A stretch of DNA of 64,000 bases, from assembly GCF_001598255.1 (NCBI RefSeq), contig NZ_BCYP01000005.1:1-64000 (forward strand), given 5' to 3'. The stretch is from Mitsuaria chitosanitabida ATCC BAA-476 = NBRC 102408. GTDB lineage: Bacteria > Pseudomonadota > Gammaproteobacteria > Burkholderiales > Burkholderiaceae_C. Position numbers and translations under genes: made by a program. The notes under the pieces are model-generated. The model was not told the DNA's origin and made no database searches. It saw nothing but the letters and a program-made list of their open reading frames with translations. Below are positions 52,580 to 60,939 of this stretch, one piece after another. Within the stretch, counting starts at the first letter, position 1. Each line of letters opens with the position of its first letter.

Positions 52580-52682
52580 ATGGAAGAGCGCCGCCCACCC
52601 CGAGACCCGTCCCGCCCCCGAGCCCCGCGAGGCCTTCGCCCGTTTCGTCCCCGTGCCCACGCGCTGGATGGACAAGCGTTGA
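52580..52682 (+). pseudogene. Displaced 5' fragment of the thioesterase gene
   Basis: In frame, this fragment reads PEPREAFARFVPVPTRWMD and then KR and a stop created by the insertion. It is what remains of the original start of the thioesterase gene now at 55467. The nearest ATG (52580) is one base out of frame with this reading, so the fragment has either decayed or used another start. It ends in the 17-bp repeat. Confidence 0.7.
52659..52675. repeat. 17-bp direct repeat, left copy (attL-like)
   Basis: ACGCGCTGGATGGACAA is identical to 55539-55555. It encodes the conserved Thr-Arg-Trp-Met-Asp of the thioesterase in the same reading frame at both ends. Confidence 0.85.
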
Positions 52683-52969
52683 TTTTTTATAGAACAACAG
52701 CTTGTGAGGTGCTTGGACAAGTCCCTTGGTCAAAATCCTGGTGCCGCAGGGCAACTTGTCCATGCTCTGGGGTCACTATTAGGACCCGAAAGAGGGTGGG
52801 CAAGTTGTCCTCTCCGCTCGTTGTTGGGGCTGAGGATGAGGGACGCGAAAGCTAGGGTTTACGTTAGCCCTGCCTGTCGCCACAAACTCATTGCACTCGC
52901 TTACATATAGAGGTCACAACTTGGCAATGCCCGCACTTGACGGGGACATGGTTGAGGGAGCCTCTAAAA
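52683..52969. other. Left non-coding end of the element
   Basis: This 287-bp stretch has no credible ORF. It contains three TGGACA-type motifs in both orientations and an AT-rich segment near 52885-52915 that may hold the promoter of the nuclease-like gene. Confidence 0.6.
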
Positions 52970-55276
52970 GTGATTCATCGCATCAATCGCCTTCGGCAAT
53001 TCGGCATCTTTGCCGACTACAACGGTTCAGGTATTCAACAATTTGGCAAGTTCAACCTCATCTATGGTTGGAACGGCACAGGCAAATCAACCCTGTCGCA
53101 TGTGTTCTCTTGCCTTGAAAGCCGCTCTCTGATTCCCCGCTTCTTGGGGGGGCAATTCAACATCACACTTGAAGACGGCTCTTCAATCACTGAAGTCAAC
53201 TTGGCGGCTTCTCAGTTGAATATTCACGTGTTCAATCAAAGCTTCATCCGTGACAACATTGATTGGGATAAGTCGGTCAAGAGCATCCTCCTGATTGCGA
53301 AGGAGAAGATTGAAGACCTACAAGCCTTGGAGAAGATGAAGCTTGAGCTTGGAGGAAAGCGAACTGCTCACAGCACCAAGCTGAACGACATAAAGATCAA
53401 GACTGATGCACAGGATAAATTCCTGACCGGTGTCGCGAAGAAGATGAAGATTGGTCTTCAGGCGATTGACACCAGCGATAGCTACTACCTCAACTATGAC
53501 CGCCGCAAGCTGTCAAAGTTCATTGAGGGGAACGAACAAGCGGTCGTAAACAAAGATTCGGTGCTTAGCGGAGAGAAGGTCATAGAGTTGACCAATGCAG
53601 CCAAGCCCGACCATCTGCCCACCGTCACTTTTCTTGCGACGGTCATTCCCGAAGACTACTTCAAGAAGGCGGCTGGTCGTATCCGTGACCTGATTGCCAC
53701 GACCGCCGTTAATCAGGCGATTGAGCGACTCACTGAAAATCCTGACATCCGTGATTGGGTGCAAAAAGGCTTGGAGGTCCATGGGCATCATCATTCGGAA
53801 AAGTGCGAGTTTTGCGGCGAGCCGTTCACGAAGGCTCGTGCCGAAGCCTTGGCGGCTCATTTCAGCAAGGAATTTACTGCCTTCCAAACGAGATTGAAAG
53901 ATGCTGCGACTTGGATGCAATCCCAAGGTGCACCCGCGAATGAACTGCCCGTAGCGACAAGCTTCTATAAGGAGTTTGCAGCCGACGCCACCAAGCTGGA
54001 AGGCGAGTACAAAGCCGCGGCCGATAAAATCGACCAGCAGATTGAAGGATGGCGGGAAGCCCTCCAAGCCAAAATCACGGACCCAGCAAAAACCGACATT
54101 CAGATTGCGGATGTGGTTGAGGGTGATGTGATGGCTTTCAATGCCGTGTTGTCCTCCCTTGTGGTTCTCGTGCAGAAGCATAACAACAAAACCGACAACT
54201 TCAGTGCGGAGACCTCAAAAGCCAAGAAGGCACTTGAGCTTCATTTCGCAGCGGCAGAAATCCAAGAGTTTGACTATGCGGGCAATGAGAAGCAGTGCAA
54301 GGAGTTGCAGGCTGCTGCCGACACTGACAAGAAGGCGATTGATGAACTGCAAATGAAGGTCAACGACCTTGAGGCTCAGCTATCCAATGAAACGGTCGGA
54401 GCCAAGGAATTCAATGATGTCCTGCATCGCTTCATCGGTCGTTCGGAACTTTGCCTGAGCTTCAATCAGCAGAAGAAGGGCTACGAGATCATTCGCAATG
54501 GGGTGGGCGAGCATGACGGAAATCTGAGCGAAGGCGAGAAGACAGCGATTGCCTTCGTCTACTTCATCACCAAGCTTAGGGAGGGCGGAAACAATATTGC
54601 AGACACGATTGTTGTTGTGGACGACCCTGTTTCAAGCTTTGACTCCAATCACCTTTTTCATGCCTATTCGTTCCTGAAAACTCAGTGCATTGATTCCAAG
54701 CAACTGTTTGTCCTTACTCACAACTTCACCTATTTCAAGTTGGTGAGGGATTGGTTTACGACGACGAACAAAAATAGGGCAAAGAAGAATAAATCACCCG
54801 TCGCATTCTTCTACAGACTGGATGCCCCGCCAGGCTCTCCCCGTCATTCGCTGCTGGTTGATGCGGACGAGTCGCTTAAGAATTATGGCTCCGAGTATCA
54901 CTACATCTTCAAGAAGCTCTATGCCTACAAGGCCAAAACGACCTTGGACCGCGATGAGGCATTCTTAACCGCGAACCTCGCCAGAAAGCTGCTGGAGTCA
55001 TTCTTTACCTTCAAGTTCCCCAAGGGGCGGAACGATGTGAGTGCTCTAATGGATGCTGGACTAACGGGCTGCACCGTTACCACGGCGGAACTCAAGGAGA
55101 AGATCTACCGGTTCATCAACAAATATTCTCACAGTGATGTGATTGAAATCACCGAAGAGTCAGCGGAGAACCTTGCGGGGGAGAGTCATAGCGTTGTGGG
55201 CAACATCTTCCAATGGATTGAAGAGGTGGACAAGAAGCACTTTGACGAGATGGTAGAAGTCGCTGAAGCCGTCTGA
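52970..55276 (+). CDS. AAA_13 ATPase with zinc hook and ACNase-like triad, candidate RloC-type anticodon nuclease
   Basis: The 768-aa protein has an ABC-type ATPase split by a long coiled coil. Walker A GWNGTGKST is at residues 33-41, a CxxC hook (CEFC, Cys279-Cys282) sits in the middle, the signature LSEGEK is at 519-524 and Walker B VVVDDPVSSFD has Asp551-Asp552. The C-terminal domain carries Arg672-x3-Glu676 and His721 (RKLLE...NKYSH), the arrangement of the Arg/Glu/His catalytic triad of the anticodon nucleases PrrC and RloC. The size and zinc hook fit RloC, a stress- and DNA-damage-responsive tRNA nuclease, better than the shorter PrrC. I chose GTG 52970 (VIHRINRLRQFGIF), 9 bp after GAGGGAG; a TTG at 52937 is the longer alternative. 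Codon use differs from the host. No restriction-modification genes are adjacent. Confidence 0.78.
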   Translation: MIHRINRLRQFGIFADYNGSGIQQFGKFNLIYGWNGTGKSTLSHVFSCLESRSLIPRFLGGQFNITLEDGSSITEVNLAASQLNIHVFNQSFIRDNIDWDKSVKSILLIAKEKIEDLQALEKMKLELGGKRTAHSTKLNDIKIKTDAQDKFLTGVAKKMKIGLQAIDTSDSYYLNYDRRKLSKFIEGNEQAVVNKDSVLSGEKVIELTNAAKPDHLPTVTFLATVIPEDYFKKAAGRIRDLIATTAVNQAIERLTENPDIRDWVQKGLEVHGHHHSEKCEFCGEPFTKARAEALAAHFSKEFTAFQTRLKDAATWMQSQGAPANELPVATSFYKEFAADATKLEGEYKAAADKIDQQIEGWREALQAKITDPAKTDIQIADVVEGDVMAFNAVLSSLVVLVQKHNNKTDNFSAETSKAKKALELHFAAAEIQEFDYAGNEKQCKELQAAADTDKKAIDELQMKVNDLEAQLSNETVGAKEFNDVLHRFIGRSELCLSFNQQKKGYEIIRNGVGEHDGNLSEGEKTAIAFVYFITKLREGGNNIADTIVVVDDPVSSFDSNHLFHAYSFLKTQCIDSKQLFVLTHNFTYFKLVRDWFTTTNKNRAKKNKSPVAFFYRLDAPPGSPRHSLLVDADESLKNYGSEYHYIFKKLYAYKAKTTLDRDEAFLTANLARKLLESFFTFKFPKGRNDVSALMDAGLTGCTVTTAELKEKIYRFINKYSHSDVIEITEESAENLAGESHSVVGNIFQWIEEVDKKHFDEMVEVAEAV

Positions 55277-55466
55277 AAACTAGGCCACAAACAAAGCCAC
55301 CACAAGGGCGAGGTCTAGAGCGGGGAATTGAACAGGGCTTGCGGGGCATGGTCTTGGACGAGTCTTGGCTTGGACAGTCCGCCGCTTGGGCAGGTTCTTG
55401 GACAGACTCTCAAGTGTCCAAATCGGCAATCAAACAGAATCAAAAACTTAGCTCACGGATAAGTCC
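55277..55466. other. Right non-coding end of the element with repeated TTGGACA motifs
   Basis: Five TTGGACA-like motifs lie within about 70 bp (55353-55421), in direct and inverted orientation. They resemble arm-type recombinase sites. The following AT-rich 40 bp is the likely new promoter region of the thioesterase. Confidence 0.6.
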
Positions 55467-55919
55467 ATGACACAGGAAAATGAAAATCGCCCTCAGCCGT
55501 TGAATCGTAGTGACTTTCCCATTTTTGTGGCCCTGCAAACGCGCTGGATGGACAACGACATCTACGGCCACCTGAACAACGTCATCTACTACAGCCTCTT
55601 CGACACGGCGGTGAACCGCTGGCTGATCGAGCAGGGCGCGCTGGACATCCACGCCGGCGAGGTCATCGGCCTGGTGGTCGAGACCCATTGCAACTTCTTC
55701 GCCTCGCTGGCCTTCCCGCAGCAGGTGGAGGCCGGGATCCGCGTGGCGCGACGCGGGCGTTCCAGCGTCCGCTACGAGATCGGTCTGTTCGCCGAGGGCG
55801 AGCCGCTGTGCGCGGCGCTCGGCCACTTCGTCCATGTCTATGTCGAGCGCGACTCGCATCGTCCGGTCGCGCAACTGCCCGAGGCCTATCTGAAGGCGCT
55901 CGCGCCGCTGGAGCGCTGA
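55467..55919 (+). CDS. Acyl-CoA thioesterase, YbgC/4HBT family, with replaced N-terminus
   Basis: The 150-aa hotdog-fold thioesterase has the family core TRWMDNDIYGHLNNVIYYSLFD, where the Asp is the usual catalytic residue. HCNFFASLAFPQQVEAG and YVERDSHRPVAQLP segments follow. The first 24 residues (MTQENENRPQPLNRSDFPIF and four more) come from the AT-rich inserted element, while the rest has host composition. The displaced original 5' part is at 52580-52682. The gene is intact as it stands, but its promoter and leader have been exchanged. Confidence 0.85.
   Translation: MTQENENRPQPLNRSDFPIFVALQTRWMDNDIYGHLNNVIYYSLFDTAVNRWLIEQGALDIHAGEVIGLVVETHCNFFASLAFPQQVEAGIRVARRGRSSVRYEIGLFAEGEPLCAALGHFVHVYVERDSHRPVAQLPEAYLKALAPLER
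55539..55555. repeat. 17-bp direct repeat, right copy (attR-like)
   Basis: Identical to 52659-52675. GC content rises sharply immediately after it. Confidence 0.85.
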
Positions 55920-56126
55920 GCGGGAGGGCGCGCGTCGCCCCGACGCCCTGTCACGCTGTCGCCGCGGAGAGGGACAGGGCTTGCACCGGGGCGCAGCGGC
56001 GGCGTGACGCGCCGGGCGATCCGCGTCCGTGGCGAGCGCCCGTTGTGGATCCCCACAGCGCCGGGCGGTCGTGACTGCCTACAGTCGGCGATTCCTCAGC
56101 ATTGCCCTGACCCGAAGGAGAACGAG

Positions 56127-57110
56127 ATGAGCAAACCGCGCGTCCTGGTGGCCCGCAAGACCTTCGACGACGTCGTCGACCGGCTGCGGTCCCATTTCGA
56201 GGTCGAGGCCAACGGCAGCGACGACGGCTGGTCGCAGGACGAGCTCATCCGGCGCCTGCAGGGCAAGACCGGCGTCTACATCGCCGGCGGCGACAAGATC
56301 GACGCCAGGCTGCTCGACGCCTGTCCCGAGCTGAAGATCGTCAGCACCATGGCCGTGGGCTACAACAACATCGACGTGGCGGCCTGCACCGCGCGCGGCG
56401 TGATCGTGACCAACGCGCCCGACGTGCTGACCGAGACGACCGCCGACTTCGGTTTCGCGCTGATGATGGCCACCGCGCGCCGCATCACCGAGAGCGAACA
56501 CTTCCTGCGCCGCGGCGAGTGGAAGCAATGGGCGGTGACCATGTTCGCCGGGGCGGACATCCATGGCGCGACGCTGGGCGTGCTGGGCATGGGCCGCATC
56601 GGCGCGGCCATCGCCAGGCGCGGCCACCTGGGCTTCGGCATGCCGGTGCTGTATCACAACCGCTCGCGGCTGCCCGCCGATCAGGAAGCGCCGCTGGGCG
56701 CGCAATGGGTGGAGAAGGACGAGCTGCTGCGCCGCGCCGATCACCTGATCATCGTCGTGCCCTACAGCGCGTCCTCGCACCACCTGATCGGCCAGCGCGA
56801 GCTGCGGCTGATGAAGAAGACCGCGACGCTGACCAACATCGCGCGCGGGGGCGTCGTCGACGACGCGGCCCTCGCGGTCGAGCTCCAGGCCGGCACGATC
56901 GCCGCCGCGGGCCTGGACGTCTTCGAGGGCGAGCCCACGGTCCATCCGGCGCTGCTCGACTGCGAGAACGTGGTGCTCACCCCCCACATCGCCAGCGCGA
57001 CCATCGCCACGCGCCGCGCGATGAGCAACCTCGCCGTCGACAACCTGATCGCCGCGCTCACCGGTGGCGTGCCGCCCACGGCGCTGAATCCCGAGGTGCT
57101 CAAGCGCTGA
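56127..57110 (+). CDS. D-2-hydroxyacid dehydrogenase (glyoxylate/gluconate reductase type)
   Basis: The 327-aa NAD(P)H-dependent enzyme has the Rossmann motif LGVLGMGRIGAAIARRG near residue 150. Its catalytic residues sit in the usual contexts: Arg in NIARGGVVDD, Glu in LDVFEGEP and His in LTPHIASAT. The order and length match the glyoxylate/hydroxypyruvate or 2-ketogluconate reductases. The exact substrate is not determined by sequence. AAGGAG lies 8 bp before the start. rmuC begins 13 bp after its stop, so they may be co-transcribed. Confidence 0.9.
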   Translation: MSKPRVLVARKTFDDVVDRLRSHFEVEANGSDDGWSQDELIRRLQGKTGVYIAGGDKIDARLLDACPELKIVSTMAVGYNNIDVAACTARGVIVTNAPDVLTETTADFGFALMMATARRITESEHFLRRGEWKQWAVTMFAGADIHGATLGVLGMGRIGAAIARRGHLGFGMPVLYHNRSRLPADQEAPLGAQWVEKDELLRRADHLIIVVPYSASSHHLIGQRELRLMKKTATLTNIARGGVVDDAALAVELQAGTIAAAGLDVFEGEPTVHPALLDCENVVLTPHIASATIATRRAMSNLAVDNLIAALTGGVPPTALNPEVLKR

Positions 57111-57123
57111 GAGAATCGGGCGC

Positions 57124-58614
57124 ATGAATCTGCCCTTCTGGATGGTCGCGCTCATCGCGGGCGCGGCCCTGCTGTCCCTCCTCCTTCTCATCGTCATCGC
57201 GGTCGGCGTCAGGTTGCTGCGACGACAGTCCGGCGGCGACCCCGCGGCGGCGCTGGCCCCGCTGATGCAGCAGTCGGGGGAACGCCTCGAGCGCCTGGAG
57301 CGCGCGCTGCGCGACGAACTGGGCCGCGTGAACACCGGCCTGCGCGAGGAGGTCGGCCGCGGGAACGCCGGCCTGCGCCAGGAGACGCTGACCACGCTGA
57401 CGCAGTTCCAGCAGGCGCTGATGGCGCAGGGCGGCGACACGGCGCGCTCGCAGAACGAGCAGATCGACGCCTTCCGCGTGCAGCTGGCGCAGCTGCAGCA
57501 GGCGCTGGCCCAGCAGGCCGCGTCGGCCCGCGAGGCGCAGGACGCCGCGGCCTCGCGCACGACCACCGTGCTGACCGAGCAGCTCCAGACCCTGGCCCAG
57601 CGCAACGAGGCCGGACTGGCCGAGACCCGCCGGACGGTCGAGGCGCGGCTGCAATCGATCCAGCAGGACAACGAGAAGAAGCTCGAGCAGATGCGGGCCA
57701 CCGTCGACGAGAAGCTGCACGCCACGCTGGAGCAGCGGCTGGGCGAGAGCTTCAAGCAGGTGGCCGAGCGGTTGGAGCAGGTCTACCGCGGCCTGGGCGA
57801 GATGCAGACCCTGGCGCGCGACGTGGGCTCGCTGAACCGTGTGCTGACCAACGTGAAGACGCGCGGCATCTTCGGCGAGGTGCAGCTCGCGGGGCTGCTC
57901 GAACAGGTCTTCACGCCGGAGCAGTACGCCTCCAACGTCGAGACGCTGCCGGGCAGCGGCGCGCGCGTGGAGTTCGCGCTCAAGCTGCCGGGTCAGCGCG
58001 ACGACGGCAAGCCGCTCTGGCTGCCCATCGACGCCAAGTTCCCGCGCGAGGACTACGAGCGTCTGCTCGAGGCGCAGGAGCGTGCTGACGCGCCGGCCGC
58101 CGAGCTGGCCGGCCGCGCGATCGAGACGCGGCTGCGGCTCGAGGCCAAGACCATCCGCGAGAAATACCTGGGCCCGCCGCACACGACGGACTTCGCGCTG
58201 CTGTTCCTGCCCACCGAGGGCCTGTACGCCGAGGCGCTGCGCCGCCCCGGCCTGAGCGAGGCGCTGCAGCGCGAGCACAAGGTGATGCTGGTCGGCCCGA
58301 CCACGTTGCTGGCCACGCTGTCCAGCCTGCAGATGGGCTTCCGCACGCTGGCGCTGGAGAAGCGTTCGGCGGAGGTGTGGGACATCCTGGGCGCGGTGAA
58401 GACCGAGTTCGGCAAGTTTGGCGACGTGCTGGCCAAGACGAAGAAGAAGTTGGACGAGGCCAGCAACAACATCGAGATGGCCGAGCGCCGGACCCGAGTC
58501 ATGACACGACAGCTGAAGGCCGTCGAGGCTTTGCCCGAGGACCAGATCACGCGGGTGCTGCAGCTCGGCGCCGAGTCCGACGCGGACACCGATGAGGAAG
58601 GCGTCGCCGGATGA
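57124..58614 (+). CDS. rmuC: DNA recombination protein RmuC
   Basis: The 496-aa protein has an N-terminal membrane helix (about 5-31), a long coiled-coil region (about 45-220, rich in Gln/Leu/Glu) and the RmuC nuclease-like domain. The domain segments are NVKTRGIFGEVQLAGLLEQVF, VEFALKLPG, LPIDAKFPREDYERL and LVGPTTLLATLSSLQMGF. RmuC limits inversions at short repeats and is thought to be a nuclease. The stop overlaps the next start by 4 bp. Confidence 0.92.
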   Translation: MNLPFWMVALIAGAALLSLLLLIVIAVGVRLLRRQSGGDPAAALAPLMQQSGERLERLERALRDELGRVNTGLREEVGRGNAGLRQETLTTLTQFQQALMAQGGDTARSQNEQIDAFRVQLAQLQQALAQQAASAREAQDAAASRTTTVLTEQLQTLAQRNEAGLAETRRTVEARLQSIQQDNEKKLEQMRATVDEKLHATLEQRLGESFKQVAERLEQVYRGLGEMQTLARDVGSLNRVLTNVKTRGIFGEVQLAGLLEQVFTPEQYASNVETLPGSGARVEFALKLPGQRDDGKPLWLPIDAKFPREDYERLLEAQERADAPAAELAGRAIETRLRLEAKTIREKYLGPPHTTDFALLFLPTEGLYAEALRRPGLSEALQREHKVMLVGPTTLLATLSSLQMGFRTLALEKRSAEVWDILGAVKTEFGKFGDVLAKTKKKLDEASNNIEMAERRTRVMTRQLKAVEALPEDQITRVLQLGAESDADTDEEGVAG

Positions 58615-59801
58615 GCGATCCCGCCGCGGGCTCGACGACGCAGGACGCGGGCACCGGCTTCGCGTCGGTGATCGCGTCGCTGGTGGCGGTCCACGCCTGC
58701 ATGGCGACGACGCGGGTGGCGGCGACGCTGTGGGTCCTGCATCAGGGCTACGGCGGCTGGATCGTCGGCGTGCTGCTCAGCCTGTTCGCGGTCGCGCCGC
58801 TGGGGCTGTCGCTCTGGGCGGGTCGGCTCGCCGATCGCTTCGGTTTCCACCGCCCGGTGGGCATCGGCATCGCGATGGCCTTCTGCGGCGCGGTGATCGC
58901 CTTGCTGGCGCAGCTCGCCGGGGCGCTCTGGCTGATGGCCGTCGGTTGCCTGCTCTGCGGCGGCGCGGTGGCGGTCGCCGTGGTCGCCATCCAGCGCGAG
59001 GCCGGACTGATGGCCGCCGACGCCTCGCAGCTCAAGCGCGTGTTCAGCTGGGTGGCGCTCGGCCCCGCGCTGTCCAACGCGCTGGCGCCGGTGATCACCG
59101 GCATCGTCATCGACACCGCCGGCTTCAGCGCCGCGCTGGTGCTGTCGACCCTGCTGCCGATCGCGGCGTGGGGCGTCGCGCGGCAGGTGCCGCGTCGGGC
59201 GATCGCGGTGACCGAGTCCAAGAGCAAGCCGCGCCCCGCCTGGGACCTGCTGCGCGATCGCGGTCTGCGCCATCTGCTCATCGTCAACGTCGCGATGTCC
59301 TCCTGCTGGGACGCCCACAGCTTCGTCGTGCCCGTCGTCGGTCACGCGAAGGGGCTCTCGGCCTCCAGCATCGGGCTGGTGCTCGGCAGCTTCGCCACGG
59401 CCGCGACGCTGGTGCGCCTGGCCATCGTCCGCTGGGCCCATCGCATCGACGAGATCCGGGCGCTCAAGGTCGCCATGACCGTCGCGACGGTCGTGCTGCT
59501 GGTCTATGCGTGGTTGCCGGGAACGCTGGGACTGATGCTCGGATCGGCCGTGCTCGGGATCGCGCTGGGGGCGGTCCAGCCCATGGTCCTCGCGACCATG
59601 CACCAGGTCACGCCGCCGGATCGCCATGGACAGGCCCTCGGCCTGCGCATGCTCGCCGCCAACGGCGCGACGGTCGCCATGCCCCTGGGCTTCGGCGCCC
59701 TCGCCACCGCGAGCGTCGCGGCGGCACCGCTGTGGCTCATGGCCTCCATCCTCATCGGGGCCCAGTTCGCGGCGAGACAGATTCCGAGACCGAGACCTTA
59801 A
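58611..59801 (+). CDS. MFS transporter
   Basis: The 396-aa inner-membrane protein has about 12 hydrophobic segments and the MFS loop motif LSLWAGRLADRFGFHRP between helices 2 and 3. The substrate is unknown; drug or metabolite efflux is usual for this type. Its ATG overlaps the rmuC stop (ATGA). A REP-like element begins at the stop codon. Confidence 0.88.
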   Translation: MSDPAAGSTTQDAGTGFASVIASLVAVHACMATTRVAATLWVLHQGYGGWIVGVLLSLFAVAPLGLSLWAGRLADRFGFHRPVGIGIAMAFCGAVIALLAQLAGALWLMAVGCLLCGGAVAVAVVAIQREAGLMAADASQLKRVFSWVALGPALSNALAPVITGIVIDTAGFSAALVLSTLLPIAAWGVARQVPRRAIAVTESKSKPRPAWDLLRDRGLRHLLIVNVAMSSCWDAHSFVVPVVGHAKGLSASSIGLVLGSFATAATLVRLAIVRWAHRIDEIRALKVAMTVATVVLLVYAWLPGTLGLMLGSAVLGIALGAVQPMVLATMHQVTPPDRHGQALGLRMLAANGATVAMPLGFGALATASVAAAPLWLMASILIGAQFAARQIPRPRP

Positions 59802-59956
59802 GACCCTCACCCCAACCCTCTCCCGCAAGCGGGAGAGGGGGCCGGAAGCGCTCGGTCTTTCTCGCTCCCTCTCCCGCAAGTGGGCGAGGGGGCCGGAAGC
59901 GCTCGGTCTTTCTCGCTCCCTCTCCCGCTTGCGGGAGAGGGCGGGGGTGAGGGTCT
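59802..59956. repeat. REP-like element with an internal tandem duplication
   Basis: The outer ends are GACCCTCACCCC and GGGGTGAGGGTC. Inside, a unit of about 52 bp (CTCTCCCGC hairpin followed by GGCCGGAAGCGCTCGGTC) occurs twice, before a third CTCTCCCGC hairpin. It fills the space between the convergent MFS and hypothetical genes. Confidence 0.82.
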
Positions 59957-59973
59957 TTCGAGGCAGACCTCGG

Positions 59974-60939
59974 TCACTCCCCCGCCGCCTGCGCCATCTG
60001 CCGGCGCGCCTCCTTGTGCTTCATCGCGAGGTATTCCTCGAGCGGCTGCTCATGCAACTGCCGCGCATAGCGCTCGGTCGCGGCGAACCAATCCCTCAGC
60101 CGCTTGTCCAAGCGCTGATCCTGCGGCGCCGGCAAGGTATCCAGATACGACTCGATCGCCAGGAAGTACCGCATGGTGTTGCGCTCCGCGATGCCCTGGA
60201 TCCCGCCGACGTAGCGCGGCGCGCCGTCCTCCTCATGGCCGACGATGGTGAACCCCACCTTGCCCCGTCCCGTCGTCGCCAAATAGGCGCTCGTCGCCAC
60301 GCGCGCCGCGAAGTTGTTGGCATACGCATAGCGCAGCCGCACGAAGCTGCGCCGCGCGTCCAGCGGGATCGCCTCCAGCGTCATCCGATAGTCGCTCGTC
60401 CCCATCGGCCCCTTGGCCGCGCTCATCTCCACCAGCAGATAGTCCGGCCGCGAGGCGACGACCTGGAACCGGAAGTCCAGCGCATACGCGTCCTCGATCG
60501 GCTGATCGAACTTGCGCCCCACCGCCATGTGCAGCGTCGAGGGCCGCGCCTCGTCGTCGACCACGCACTTCTTGACGTTGGCCGGCAAGGTGAGCAGTTC
60601 GCACCACGCGTCCGCGTCGCGCAACGCGCCCGCCAGGGCCCCGAAGTCGTGATCGACCACCGCATGCATCTCGCCGGTCGGATGCTGCGTGTCATCCACC
60701 GAGCTCAGCACGATCGGCTTCTGGAAGGGGCTGTGCGCCAGTTGCGGCGCCATCTGCTCGTAGCGCGCCTTCAGGTCGCCCGCCTGCTGCGCGGACACCT
60801 CGGTCGCGATCAGCAGCAGCGCCAGCAGCAAGGCGGCATGCGAGAGCCAGAACACCACGCCGTGATGCGCCGGGCGATGACGCCCGGCCGCGTGATGGCC
60901 GAGATGGAAAACCTGCGGGAGGGGCGGGAAGTGGCGCAT
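59974..60939 (-). CDS. Hypothetical exported or membrane-anchored protein
   Basis: The 321-aa product has a His-rich N-terminus, then a hydrophobic segment (about 28-48, ending EVSAQQ) that is a signal peptide or anchor. The mature region includes PTGEMHAVVDHDFGALAGAL, FRFQVVASRPDYLLVEM and a C-terminal charged helix. The fold could be START/SRPBCC-like, but I cannot support that firmly. A GGAG site lies 6 bp before ATG 60939. Confidence 0.65.
   Translation of the reverse strand: MRHFPPLPQVFHLGHHAAGRHRPAHHGVVFWLSHAALLLALLLIATEVSAQQAGDLKARYEQMAPQLAHSPFQKPIVLSSVDDTQHPTGEMHAVVDHDFGALAGALRDADAWCELLTLPANVKKCVVDDEARPSTLHMAVGRKFDQPIEDAYALDFRFQVVASRPDYLLVEMSAAKGPMGTSDYRMTLEAIPLDARRSFVRLRYAYANNFAARVATSAYLATTGRGKVGFTIVGHEEDGAPRYVGGIQGIAERNTMRYFLAIESYLDTLPAPQDQRLDKRLRDWFAATERYARQLHEQPLEEYLAMKHKEARRQMAQAAGE

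Larger units (their letters stand above)
52659..55538 (+). mobile_element. 2.88-kb integrated element carrying an RloC-like gene
   Basis: This segment is clearly less GC-rich than both flanks and splits a thioesterase gene. It is bounded by a perfect 17-bp direct repeat. No integrase, transposase or resolvase is encoded; the single long gene is an AAA_13 ATPase. Motifs of the form CTTGGACA occur at both ends: left at 52712, 52755 (inverted) and 52803 (inverted); right at 55353, 55369, 55385, 55397 and 55415 (inverted). The core repeat itself ends TGGACAA. The right end provides a new start for the interrupted gene. This layout resembles integrative elements that enter the 5' end of a gene and replace its first codons. 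Confidence 0.75.

Noticed and set aside
52937-52969. TTG start adding 11 residues to the RloC-like protein
   Set aside because: It has no ribosome-binding site, whereas GTG 52970 has GAGGGAG at 9 bp and begins at the usual family N-terminus.
53513-54181. 222-aa minus-strand ORF inside the element
   Set aside because: It is antisense to the conserved coiled-coil region of the nuclease-like gene and has no recognisable domain or ribosome-binding site, so it is not a hidden recombinase.
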